The notes: generated by a model not told the origin, from the letters alone. 13,302 bases of DNA from Bacillota bacterium (GCA_023435225.1 JAEYRX010000018.1:1-13302); one strand, 5' to 3'; positions 1 through 6,050 are shown, counted from the stretch's first letter. A program made the numbers and translations.

Positions 1-59
1 TTTAAAAATCTAATTGAAAAATCCAGGGCATTATCGTAAAATCAAATCAATCGACAGGT

Positions 60-112
60 GTCCGGATGTTTCCGGTTTAATGTCCGGATGCCTCCGGATT
101 TGCCGTCCGGAT
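60..112. repeat. Three short direct repeats GTCCGGAT
   Basis: The octamer GTCCGGAT occurs at 60-67, 82-89 and 105-112, at intervals of 22 and 23 bp, with further TCCGG/CCGG pieces between the copies. The block is markedly more GC-rich than most of the window and ends just before the ATG at 136. It could be a degenerate tandem repeat or a protein-binding array upstream of the small gene at 136. No function can be assigned from sequence alone. Confidence 0.4.
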
Positions 113-135
113 AAGCCGGTATACCCAGTCTTATT

Positions 136-540
136 ATGAGTCATTTTAAAGAACTGCTGGAAGAAAGCTTCGAATATCTTGAAAGCAGCGATTATGAGCA
201 TGACGTTCCCTGGTTGGATCTTGCCAATGAGTATTTTTGCAAAGCCTGCAGCCAATACATTTTTTATAATTAGCGCCAACAGGTGTATTACCGTTCCAGT
301 TATTACGGTTTATCGGCATCACCTTTCGGACCGGCCAAGGATAACTGGCAAACACCTCATTCTCGGATTCCTGAAGTGCCTGAATGGGATGGAAAGACCT
401 GCAAGATCTGCGGCGGAGAACACGTGCATCATATTGGTGGGAGTTTTGACGGGTGCTGTACCGGAAAGGCATCCTGTTATGCCACGATGTATTGCCCAGA
501 CTGCGTAATGTATTTATACGCTTATGGGTATGATGATTAA
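136..540 (+). pseudogene. Small cysteine-rich (zinc-ribbon-like) protein interrupted by an in-frame TAG
   Basis: Read in one frame from ATG 136, the sequence gives 45 codons, a TAG at 271-273, then an open frame that runs to TAA at 538-540. The first part starts MSHFKELLEESFEYLESSD and ends with FCKACSQYIFYN. The second part contains TCKICGGEHVHH and MYCPDC. Three CxxC pairs with nearby histidines suggest metal binding, and they are distributed across both halves, which argues for one original protein of about 134 residues broken by a single nonsense codon. A GTG at 283 could restart the second half but has no convincing ribosome binding site, and the ATG at 136 also lacks a clear one. TAG acts as a normal stop elsewhere in the window (the kinase at 2293-4071, the lipoprotein at 6865-7380), so suppression is unlikely. 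I do not recognise the family. A TAA at 112-114 closes the frame upstream. Confidence 0.5.
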
Positions 541-666
541 ATTATCATATTGCCAACTATCTTTCATACCAAAGTTCGACCCGGATCAAACCGGAGTTGG
601 ATTGCAATTCAAACCTAACCTGGGGATGCTGGTGTTGTGAAAAAAGAATACATAATGGAGGTATTA

Positions 667-1386
667 ATGAAAAAAATATTAAAACTAATTATAGTATTAT
701 TTAGCTTATTTATTCTAATAATCTGCATCAACTACACCATAGTTGTTATTAAAGCTAGAATGGAAACCCCACAAATAATTGAAAAAGCTTTAAAAGCGGA
801 TAACGTAACTTTAAAGCTTAATGACCTAAGCAAATGGCAAATTGATGCCTTGTTAAAAATAGAAGATCCCGCTTTCTTTCAACATAAAGGAGTGGACTTA
901 AAAACCCCGGGAGCCGGCTTGACAACCATCACTCAAAGCCTGGTTAAGATGTATTATTTTGACCATTTTAAACCCGGTTTTGCTAAGATTAAACAAACCT
1001 TAATCGCCAGGTTTGCTTTGGACCCGTTGGTTTCAAAGGACGACCAATTGCAGCTTTTTATCAATAATTCCTATTTGGGTTCCGTTAATAATAAACCGGT
1101 GATTGGGTTAAAAAACGCTTCCGAAACATATTACCAAAAACCATTAAATCAATTAAGCCAAAAAGAGTATTTATCGATAATAGCCATGATCAATTCGCCA
1201 CAGGGTTTTCATATTATTAACCGGCCTGCAGCCAACACAGAACGGACGGAAAGATTGATGAAAGTTGTATCGGGGGAATATAAACCGAAACATTTAATGG
1301 ATATTTATTATGGAAAATTGGACCGGGAAACTCAAAAATATCTGGCGCCGGCATCTTATTTTCCGATTATTTATAAGATGAACTAA
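667..1386 (+). CDS. Stand-alone GT51-family (peptidoglycan transglycosylase-like) membrane protein
   Basis: A protein of 239 residues with one N-terminal membrane anchor (about residues 4-29) and an extracytoplasmic GT51 domain, which in this family polymerises lipid II into glycan strands. Seen: motif 1 EDPAFFQHKG, with the putative first catalytic Glu at residue 66; motif 2 GAGLTTITQSL, matching the family GGSTITQQ; and the later LFINNSYLG and AMINSP blocks. Motif 3, normally RKxxE, reads AKIKQ (residues 106-110), so the second conserved Glu is Gln110. There is no transpeptidase domain, so the protein is much shorter than class A PBPs and comparable to monofunctional transglycosylases. ATG 667 is chosen because GGAGG at 657-661 lies 5 nt upstream; a GTG at 637 would add ten residues but has no ribosome binding site. 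The last codons (KMN, stop) lie inside the left arm of hairpin element A. Family assignment is firm; activity is uncertain because of the motif 3 change. Confidence 0.85.
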   Translation: MKKILKLIIVLFSLFILIICINYTIVVIKARMETPQIIEKALKADNVTLKLNDLSKWQIDALLKIEDPAFFQHKGVDLKTPGAGLTTITQSLVKMYYFDHFKPGFAKIKQTLIARFALDPLVSKDDQLQLFINNSYLGSVNNKPVIGLKNASETYYQKPLNQLSQKEYLSIIAMINSPQGFHIINRPAANTERTERLMKVVSGEYKPKHLMDIYYGKLDRETQKYLAPASYFPIIYKMN

Positions 1387-1457
1387 ATCTTACAAATAAG
1401 CTTTCCCCTTCCAAAAGCCGAATGGGAAAGGGTAAATAACAGAATTTAGTTCATCTT
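1375..1457 (-). repeat. Hairpin element A (GGYTTTWG-loop family)
   Basis: Perfect 14-bp outer arms AAGATGAACTAAAT (1375-1388) and ATTTAGTTCATCTT (1444-1457) enclose a 7-bp inner stem CTTTCCC (1401-1407) / GGGAAAG (1424-1430). The apex is TTC-CAAAAGCC-GAA, so on the minus strand the loop reads GGCTTTTG. Architecture and loop match elements B, C and D, and the outer arm is closest to that of C. The left arm contains the stop codon of the GT51 gene. It could also act as a transcript-end structure, but no T-run follows it. No target duplication is evident. Confidence 0.75.
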
Positions 1458-1593
1458 TGAGGGCATTTACATTTTAAGTACGATTTTAGATTCGCGCTAT
1501 TATATGTTGATAGACTAAAGTATTTACATTACTACATATAATAACGCTCATATAGATTAAGGATTAAAACGTAAAAGCCTAATTACCGCTGTA
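1458..1593. other. Gene-free stretch between elements A and B, with an AT-rich palindrome
   Basis: This is part of the roughly 360-bp gap between the GT51 and CGGC genes, most of which is taken up by elements A and B. In the remainder, TATTATATGT (1498-1507) pairs with ACATATAATA (1534-1543), extended by GCG (1494-1496) / CGC (1545-1547) after one mismatch, around a 26-nt loop. The loop does not match the GGYTTTWG consensus. No open reading frame or convincing promoter was found here. Confidence 0.5.
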
Positions 1594-1677
1594 ATAAGTT
1601 AAATTAAATCCATTAATTTCCTATTACGGCCGGTTTTAGGGACGTAATATTTGTTCAGGGAATTTAATTTAACTTAT
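1594..1677 (+). repeat. Hairpin element B (GGYTTTWG-loop family)
   Basis: Perfect 16-bp outer arms ATAAGTTAAATTAAAT (1594-1609) and ATTTAATTTAACTTAT (1662-1677). The inner stem is TATTACG (1622-1628) / CGTAATA (1643-1649), then a CC/GG pair of bases closing the loop GGTTTTAG (1632-1639). It is the closest relative of element D at 5967-6050: both are preceded by ATTAC(C/A)GCTGTAAT, and the outer arms differ by one compensated pair (A-T here, G-C in D). It lies about 70 bp upstream of the CGGC-domain gene. Confidence 0.8.
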
Positions 1678-1746
1678 ATTTATAAAGATGCAAAATAAAG
1701 ATTCTTGATATAGCCCTATACTCAAACATTAGGAAGGGAATTGAAG

Positions 1747-2163
1747 ATGTCAAATCTAAAATATGTTGTAATCATTCAGTGTGAGATCGCCCAAAAACGA
1801 TGCAGCGGATTTGCTTGTACCAATGCATTTTACAATAAGGACGAGCTTTTTAGCGATTATCATGACAAAACAAGGTATATTTCTTTTACTTGCGGTGGTT
1901 GTTGCGGCAAGGGAATAGCCTCTAAGTTGGAACACTTTTCAAAAAAGCTGAAAAATAAGAGTAATATTGAAAAAGATGAGGTAGTTATTCATTTGTCATC
2001 TTGTATGGTGACGGATAATTATCATTACGACCGCTGTCCTCATGTTGATTATATTAGAAGTATTATTTTGAAAAAAGGGTATAAAAATATAGTTGAAGGC
2101 TCTTATGTAAGCAAAGGCTCTAAAAAGAAGCGAGAAACAGGTATTTATGGAAGCGCTGATTAA
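1747..2163 (+). CDS. CGGC domain-containing protein
   Basis: A small cytoplasmic protein of 138 residues that matches the CGGC-domain family (named for a conserved Cys-Gly-Gly-Cys motif), generally assumed to bind metal or act in redox chemistry but without an established reaction. Seen: an N-terminal YVVIIQCEIAQKRCSGFAC segment, the family motif TCGGCCGKG near residue 57, the block HLSSCMVTDNYHYDRCPHVDY, and a C-terminal ISKG-like VSKGSKKKRE segment. Conserved cysteines are abundant and all motifs are intact. ATG 1747 is preferred, with AGGAAGGG at 1731-1738 about 8 nt upstream; TTG 1741 would leave only 2 nt. The final residues GSAD and the TAA stop lie inside the left terminal repeat of the MITE at 2149-2246, so the native C-terminus was probably replaced by that insertion. 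No functional link to the kinase cluster downstream is evident. Confidence 0.85.
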   Translation: MSNLKYVVIIQCEIAQKRCSGFACTNAFYNKDELFSDYHDKTRYISFTCGGCCGKGIASKLEHFSKKLKNKSNIEKDEVVIHLSSCMVTDNYHYDRCPHVDYIRSIILKKGYKNIVEGSYVSKGSKKKRETGIYGSAD

Positions 2164-2246
2164 TCCGATTTTGTGCGAGCAAATATGCGGTATTAGGCAT
2201 TTTGCGAAGCACAAAATCGTCACTTATTCAATTAATCAGCGCTTCC
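2149..2246 (+). mobile_element. IS5-like MITE, copy 1 (98 bp)
   Basis: Perfect 16-bp terminal inverted repeats GGAAGCGCTGATTAAT (2149-2164) and ATTAATCAGCGCTTCC (2231-2246) are flanked by the 4-bp direct repeat TTAT (2145-2148 and 2247-2250), a likely target duplication. Inside, CGATTTTGTGC (2166-2176) pairs with GCACAAAATCG (2209-2219), and a further stem closes the 8-nt loop GGTATTAG (2189-2196). There is no coding capacity, so a transposase would have to act in trans. A terminus starting GGAAG with a 4-bp duplication fits the IS5 group, as known for that family. A second copy lies at 7405-7501. It supplies the stop codon of the upstream CGGC gene. Confidence 0.85.
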
Positions 2247-2262
2247 TTATAAATGTTATAAT
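2234..2262 (+). promoter_or_regulatory. Candidate promoter of the HK1-RR1 operon at the MITE edge
   Basis: A perfect TATAAT lies at 2257-2262, about 30 nt before the HK1 start. The hexamer 17 bp upstream, AATCAG (2234-2239), is inside the right MITE terminal repeat and is a poor -35. The second kinase has the same arrangement relative to its own MITE copy. No TGACA-N2-TGTCA operator is present here. Confidence 0.45.
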
Positions 2263-2292
2263 TAATAAAAATATATGGGGGAATTAGCCCTA

Positions 2293-4071
2293 ATGTTTGA
2301 ATTTAGAACTCTGGCTTTGTTGCCTTCATTATCAGCGTTATCAATTCTCATTACAATAGTTTTTTATTTATTCAGGGCTAAAAAATCAGCTTTACTGTTT
2401 AGCTTTGTATTGTCACAATTTTTTATGTTTTTGTGGCCGTTTGGTCAAGCAATCCAATATTTAGCTGCTGATAATCAAGTGGTTATATTTTCGATTTATG
2501 TGATTCATACTTCAATTAATTTTGTTGGTTTAACATACTTGATATTCGCTATCCATTTTACTAGTGAAAAAGGGACTATCGATTTAAAAAAATTATCTTT
2601 TCTATTAATTTTGCCACTCTTAGTATATGTAATATTTTTAACTAATCAATATCATCATTTATATTTTAAAACCGTAGGTTATGATCCCCGAATTATTATC
2701 AGTGTAAATTATGGACCTTTTTTTTGGTATATTGCAATAATTACATATAGTTACATAATTGCAGGAGCGATAATACTAGCTAAATATGCTGCAACTCAAA
2801 CAGGGTTTACCAAGGGACAAGCTATTGCTCTCATTTTTGGTCCCATATTACCACTTTTTTTATCAATATCTTCAACTGTTTTTATGTTTATTGCTCATAT
2901 TGAAATTCCGGAGTTTTTTGATCTCACTCCAACATTTTTTGCCATTCCGTCAATCATTTATGCAATTGCCGTTTTTAGATTTCGGTTTCTAAATATTATT
3001 CCGGGCGCTTTGAAAAAGATCTTTGAGAACTTGCATGATTCGATTTTAGTAGTTGATAATTATCATTGTATTGCAAATTTAAACGACTCATTTATTCGTA
3101 ATTTCGGGAAATATAGTTCCAACGAACATATTAGTTCATTTTTAGATCAATTAAAAACAACAGTGGTAAAAAATAATGAATCGGATAAAATTTTAAACGC
3201 AATTGGATACGGTATTGAAAAAACAGTGGAAATGGGAAAGCTGAATTTAACGAAACCCTTGAAAAAAACCTATGAAGTTATCATTCAAACATTGGATCAT
3301 AGAAAAAAAGCTTATAGAGGAAGAATCATTACTTTTCACGATGTTACGGAGTATAATCGTTTGCTTGAAGAATTGAACCAAAAAAATCATGAGCTGTTTG
3401 CTTATAACCAGAAACTAACGGGATATCTGAATACGGTGGAGGAATTGGCGGTTGCCAACGAACGAAACCGAGTCTCCAGAGAGCTTCATGATACTTTAGG
3501 TCATTCGTTGACATTATTAATAATGCTGATGAAAGCCGCCAAAATAGAGGCGGTTAAGAATCCACCGGGGGCAAAAGAAAAGCTGGTTGAAGGTATTAGG
3601 GTTGCGCAAACGGAACTGAACGAATTACGGACCTTGATCAGCGGATTGTTGTCAAATGATATGGATATATTTGAAAGTATCGGTAGTTTAGGTCTCTATA
3701 TGAAAAACTTAGGGATTCATATCGAGTTTTCTGTTATGGATAAAAATATTTATTCTAATATGGCATCTTCAGTTTATAAATTTAAACTATCCGATACTAT
3801 ATATAAGATAACTAAGGAAGCTATTACTAATTCGTTGCGGCATGGAAGCGCTACTGAAATAAATATTATTGTTAAATTTCACTTGCAGAAAGTGAATCTT
3901 TTTATTATTGATAATGGAAGCGGGTGCCGGAATATAGTCAAAGGTTTCGGACTTTCAGGTATGGAGGAAAGAGTAAATGAATTGCACGGTACAATTAAGT
4001 TTGGTTCCGATGGGGAATCAGGCTTTAATATTCATGTGGAATTACCGATGGAGGTGAATCTGGTTGATTAG
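2293..4071 (+). CDS. Membrane sensor histidine kinase HK1 (7TM-PAS-HisKA_3-HATPase)
   Basis: A protein of 592 residues. Residues about 5-235 form seven hydrophobic segments typical of the HisKA_7TM sensor module. A PAS-like stretch follows (ENLHDSILVVDNYHCIANL), then a short coiled coil. The dimerisation/phosphoacceptor box ERNRVSRELHDTLGHS places the phosphorylated His at residue 399. The ATPase domain has the N box KEAITNSLRHG (Asn513), DNGSGC (Asp540) and GFGLSGMEERV. This is the NarL-partner kinase class, and RR1 is encoded next to it with an 8-nt overlap, so the two very likely form a phosphorelay. ATG 2293 is chosen because it matches the start of the paralogue HK2 and has GGGGGA 10 nt upstream; ATG 2275 lacks a ribosome binding site. 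The signal sensed is unknown; the neighbouring secreted glucanase hints at an envelope or polysaccharide cue (inference). Confidence 0.93.
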   Translation: MFEFRTLALLPSLSALSILITIVFYLFRAKKSALLFSFVLSQFFMFLWPFGQAIQYLAADNQVVIFSIYVIHTSINFVGLTYLIFAIHFTSEKGTIDLKKLSFLLILPLLVYVIFLTNQYHHLYFKTVGYDPRIIISVNYGPFFWYIAIITYSYIIAGAIILAKYAATQTGFTKGQAIALIFGPILPLFLSISSTVFMFIAHIEIPEFFDLTPTFFAIPSIIYAIAVFRFRFLNIIPGALKKIFENLHDSILVVDNYHCIANLNDSFIRNFGKYSSNEHISSFLDQLKTTVVKNNESDKILNAIGYGIEKTVEMGKLNLTKPLKKTYEVIIQTLDHRKKAYRGRIITFHDVTEYNRLLEELNQKNHELFAYNQKLTGYLNTVEELAVANERNRVSRELHDTLGHSLTLLIMLMKAAKIEAVKNPPGAKEKLVEGIRVAQTELNELRTLISGLLSNDMDIFESIGSLGLYMKNLGIHIEFSVMDKNIYSNMASSVYKFKLSDTIYKITKEAITNSLRHGSATEINIIVKFHLQKVNLFIIDNGSGCRNIVKGFGLSGMEERVNELHGTIKFGSDGESGFNIHVELPMEVNLVD

Positions 4072-4723
4072 TATATTATTGGTTGATGATAGCTCGATCC
4101 TAATTCAATCACTTAAAATTATTTTGGAACAAGAACCGGAATTCCGGATAGTCGGTTTTGCTAAAAACGGATTTGAAGCTTTGGAAATTTGTGAGAGTAT
4201 GGTTCCGGATATCGTATTAATGGATATTAGGATGCCGATATGTAACGGGGTAGAGGGTACCAAACTTATTAAAGAGAAGTACAAATTAACCAAAGTTTTG
4301 GTTTTAACCACCTTTGATGATCGGGAATATATTGAAGAAGCAATCCGGAATGGAGCCGACGGCTATATATTAAAAGACATTAATGATAAAGATTTAATTA
4401 CCGCCATTAAAAGCACTGCCAGCGGTTTTAGTATTATTCAAGGTAGTGTTTTTCAAACTTTAAAAAATCAAATCAAACCACCAATCGAAGAGAAACAAGA
4501 TCAGCCCCAAGGCTTACAAAGCCTGGAAGGTAACTTGACTGATAGGGAGCGGGATATAGTCGGCCTAATAATTGATGGACTTTCCAACAAGGAGATTGCG
4601 GTTAATCTTGAGATATCCGAAGGAACGGTCCGTAACACCATCTCAAGTATCCTGGCCAAACTTAATTTAAGTGACCGGACTCAGTTGGCGGTATTTGCAA
4701 TTAAAAATAACTTAATAGACTAA
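4064..4723 (+). CDS. NarL/LuxR-type response regulator RR1
   Basis: A protein of 219 residues. The receiver domain (about 1-120) shows the acidic pair Asp8-Asp9, phospho-acceptor Asp54 in VLMDIRMP, Thr82-Thr83 and Lys104 in YILKD, so all switch residues are present. The C-terminal LuxR-type helix-turn-helix (about 155-215) begins LTDRERDIVGLIIDGLSNKEIA, split by the usual turn, with recognition helix region EGTVRNTISSILAKL. The start is TTG 4064, overlapping the end of HK1 by 8 nt, with GGAGGTGA at 4050-4057 spaced 6 nt; this indicates translational coupling. RR2 (5201-5860) is a close paralogue with an almost identical recognition helix. The likely DNA targets are the tandem TGACA-N2-TGTCA sites in this window (inference). 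An intrinsic terminator follows at 4837-4868. Confidence 0.93.
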   Translation: MISILLVDDSSILIQSLKIILEQEPEFRIVGFAKNGFEALEICESMVPDIVLMDIRMPICNGVEGTKLIKEKYKLTKVLVLTTFDDREYIEEAIRNGADGYILKDINDKDLITAIKSTASGFSIIQGSVFQTLKNQIKPPIEEKQDQPQGLQSLEGNLTDRERDIVGLIIDGLSNKEIAVNLEISEGTVRNTISSILAKLNLSDRTQLAVFAIKNNLID

Positions 4724-4750
4724 CAAAATATCGCAGAAGCTGCAATCAAA

Positions 4751-4802
4751 AAATATAATATCTCGACAATAAAACAAGAGAAATTACGCCGATATTATAT
4801 TT
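4751..4802. repeat. AT-rich palindrome downstream of RR1
   Basis: Perfect 12-bp arms AAATATAATATC (4751-4762) and GATATTATATTT (4791-4802), extended by AATC/GATT after a 3-nt bulge on the left, enclose a 28-nt loop. The loop lacks the GGYTTTWG octamer. It lies between the RR1 stop codon and the terminator, within the 477-bp gap before RR2. It may be another degenerate mobile hairpin or a transcript-end structure. Confidence 0.5.
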
Positions 4803-4836
4803 GATTAGTATATTTTAAATGTTTTAATTTATCAGG

Positions 4837-4868
4837 CCTTCTATTGAATCTTAATAGGAGGTTTTTTT
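4837..4868 (+). terminator. Intrinsic terminator of the HK1-RR1 operon
   Basis: CCTTCTATT (4837-4845) pairs with AATAGGAGG (4853-4861), with one G-T wobble, around a 7-nt loop, followed by seven T residues (4862-4868). It ends the HK1-RR1 transcript and separates it from the RR2 promoter immediately downstream. Confidence 0.8.
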
Positions 4869-4879
4869 ATAAACAACAA

Positions 4880-4913
4880 TGACAAATGTCACGTCTGAAA
4901 ATGACAATCCTCA
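4880..4913. promoter_or_regulatory. Tandem operator upstream of RR2
   Basis: Site 1 TGACAAATGTCA (4880-4891) is a perfect TGACA-N2-TGTCA inverted repeat. Site 2 TGACAATCCTCA (4902-4913) keeps the left half exactly and a degenerate right half, 22 bp downstream. The arrangement recurs upstream of three other genes in the window. Proximity to a -35 box fits activation by a dimeric LuxR-type regulator, here probably RR1 and/or RR2 (inference). Confidence 0.7.
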
Positions 4914-4915
4914 TA

Positions 4916-4945
4916 TTTACAGATTAATATGGAAAAAGGTATTCT
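4916..4945 (+). promoter_or_regulatory. Promoter of RR2
   Basis: TTTACA (4916-4921) and TATTCT (4940-4945) are separated by 18 bp. The -35 box starts 3 nt after operator site 2, exactly as in the promoter at 6737. The stretch CATATTTACAG is conserved between the two. Transcription from here would give an RR2 leader of about 250 nt containing the large hairpin at 4985-5096. Confidence 0.6.
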
Positions 4946-4984
4946 GTAACAGGAAGTATTGATTGCTTCAAATTTTTGGTTCAA

Positions 4985-5096
4985 AGAATTGCATAATGTC
5001 GTCAATTTTGATTTTAATACAACATATAGTGAGTTGCCCAGATATATCTATCAATATGTTGTATTAAAATATTGTCTTAATGAATTATGCAATTCT
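4985..5096. repeat. Large nested hairpin in the RR2 leader
   Basis: Outer arms AGAATTGCATAAT (4985-4997) and ATTATGCAATTCT (5084-5096) are perfect over 13 bp. After an unpaired 13-nt stretch on each side, the inner arms ATTTTAATACAACATAT (5011-5027) and ATATGTTGTATTAAAAT (5054-5070) are perfect over 17 bp, around a 26-nt loop that contains AGATATATCT. The plan (outer stem, internal loop, inner stem) resembles the A-D elements, but the loop does not contain GGYTTTWG and no target duplication is seen. It could be a MITE or a regulatory leader structure. An open frame crossing it (4959-5165) is probably spurious. Confidence 0.75.
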
Positions 5097-5200
5097 CTCA
5101 GTTATATCTTTTTCGACAAATACAAATTTCTTGGTTTATGGGTAATATTGAAAACTAATATATGAAGTTTCTTTTATAAAGAGGATAAAGAGGGATAGGG

Positions 5201-5860
5201 ATGTTAAAAGTATTGTTGGTTGATGATAGTGAGATATTGTTACAATCCTTAAAAATTATTTTGGAACAAGATTTGGAAATTAAAATAATCGGTACCGCCC
5301 ATAACGGAATGGAGGCTTTGGAGTTATGTGGAAAGCTTTCTCCCGATATTGTCTTAATGGATATTCGTATGCCGATATGTAACGGTGTAGAAGGAACAAG
5401 ACTTATCAAAGAAAATTATTCTTCAATAAAAATATTAATACTGACTACTTTCGACGATCAGGAGTATATTAAGGATGCGCTTCAAAACGGCGCCGATGGT
5501 TATGTTTTAAAGGATATCAGCGATCAGGATTTAATCGGTGCTCTTAAGAGTACGGCAAAGGGTTTTAGCATCATTCACGGGAGGGTTTTTCGCACTTTTA
5601 AAGACCAAATAAAATCATCAATAAAAGAAAATCCACTTTTTGAAAAAATTCTTCCTTTTCAATTATCCGAAAGGGAGCGTAATATCATTGGACTTCTGAT
5701 AGATGGATTTTCGAATAAACAAATGGCTGTGACGCTTAAGATCTCCGAAGGTACGGTGCGCAATATTATCTCCGGTATCTTGGCAAAGCTTAACTTAAAT
5801 GATCGGACGCAACTTGCGGTCTTTGCAATTAAAAGTAATTTTTGGGAACAAGAATTATGA
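5201..5860 (+). CDS. NarL/LuxR-type response regulator RR2
   Basis: A protein of 219 residues, closely paralogous to RR1 over its whole length. The receiver has Asp8-Asp9, phospho-acceptor Asp54 in VLMDIRMP, Thr82-Thr83 and Lys104 in YVLKD. The LuxR-type helix-turn-helix begins LSERERNIIGLLIDGFSNKQ, and its recognition helix EGTVRNIISGILAKL differs little from RR1, so the two regulators probably bind the same sites. ATG 5201 is preceded by AGAGGG with suitable spacing. It has its own promoter with a tandem operator, suggesting autoregulation or control by RR1. Unlike RR1 it is not preceded by a kinase gene; a truncated kinase follows it after hairpin elements C and D. It probably arose by duplication of the HK-RR module (inference). 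Confidence 0.92.
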   Translation: MLKVLLVDDSEILLQSLKIILEQDLEIKIIGTAHNGMEALELCGKLSPDIVLMDIRMPICNGVEGTRLIKENYSSIKILILTTFDDQEYIKDALQNGADGYVLKDISDQDLIGALKSTAKGFSIIHGRVFRTFKDQIKSSIKENPLFEKILPFQLSERERNIIGLLIDGFSNKQMAVTLKISEGTVRNIISGILAKLNLNDRTQLAVFAIKSNFWEQEL

Positions 5861-5871
5861 ACGGAGATATA

Positions 5872-5955
5872 TAGGATGAAGTAAATTTCTTATCCAAGAT
5901 TCGCATTCCTAAAGCCGAATGCAAATGATATCAAATCAGTATTTACTTCATCCTA
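5872..5955 (-). repeat. Hairpin element C (GGYTTTWG-loop family)
   Basis: Perfect 15-bp outer arms TAGGATGAAGTAAAT (5872-5886) and ATTTACTTCATCCTA (5941-5955). The inner stem GCATTC (5903-5908) / GAATGC (5917-5922) closes an 8-nt loop that reads GGCTTTAG on the minus strand. The outer arms differ from element A at two positions, each compensated on the other arm. It begins 11 nt after the RR2 stop codon and abuts element D in opposite orientation. Confidence 0.8.
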
Positions 5956-5969
5956 TTACAGCTGTAATA
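5954..5969. repeat. 16-bp perfect palindrome joining elements C and D
   Basis: TATTACAGCTGTAATA is a perfect self-complementary palindrome that overlaps the right end of element C and the left end of element D. A near copy, ATTACCGCTGTAAT, immediately precedes element B, so this sequence seems to be a conserved left extension of the plus-oriented elements rather than chance. Confidence 0.6.
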
Positions 5970-6050
5970 AGTTGAATTAAATTCATTGCTCATTCCATCA
6001 TGGCCGGCTTTAGGGACATGATGCAGGTAACAAAATTTAATTCAACTTAT
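5967..6050 (+). repeat. Hairpin element D (GGYTTTWG-loop family)
   Basis: Perfect 16-bp outer arms ATAAGTTGAATTAAAT (5967-5982) and ATTTAATTCAACTTAT (6035-6050). The inner stem CATCATG (5996-6002) / CATGATG (6017-6023) and a CC/GG closing step hold the loop GGCTTTAG (6006-6013). The inner stem sequence is entirely different from that of element B, yet pairing is preserved. Kinase-homologous sequence resumes right after the element, so it marks the breakpoint of the truncated kinase gene. Confidence 0.82.

Noticed and set aside
271..273. TAG as a pyrrolysine codon
   Set aside because: TAG ends other genes in the window normally and nothing here suggests pyrrolysine machinery; kept only as a check.
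637..666. GTG 637 start for the GT51 gene
   Set aside because: No ribosome binding site, whereas ATG 667 has GGAGG 5 nt upstream and begins a normal membrane anchor.
1594..1677. Resemblance of GTTAAAT/ATTTAAC (and GTTGAAT/ATTCAAC in D) to integron attC core sites GTTRRRY/RYYYAAC
   Set aside because: The order is reversed relative to attC (which runs RYYYAAC first, GTTRRRY last), elements A and C lack the cores, and there is no integrase or cassette array.
4959..5165. 68-codon open frame from TTG 4959
   Set aside because: It runs straight through the large perfect palindrome, has poor ribosome binding site spacing and no recognisable protein features; more likely a by-product of the inverted repeat.
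5872..6050. Target site duplications for elements A-D
   Set aside because: Flanking bases do not match consistently between the ends; the AT dinucleotides beside B and D are part of the shared sequence and cannot be told from chance.
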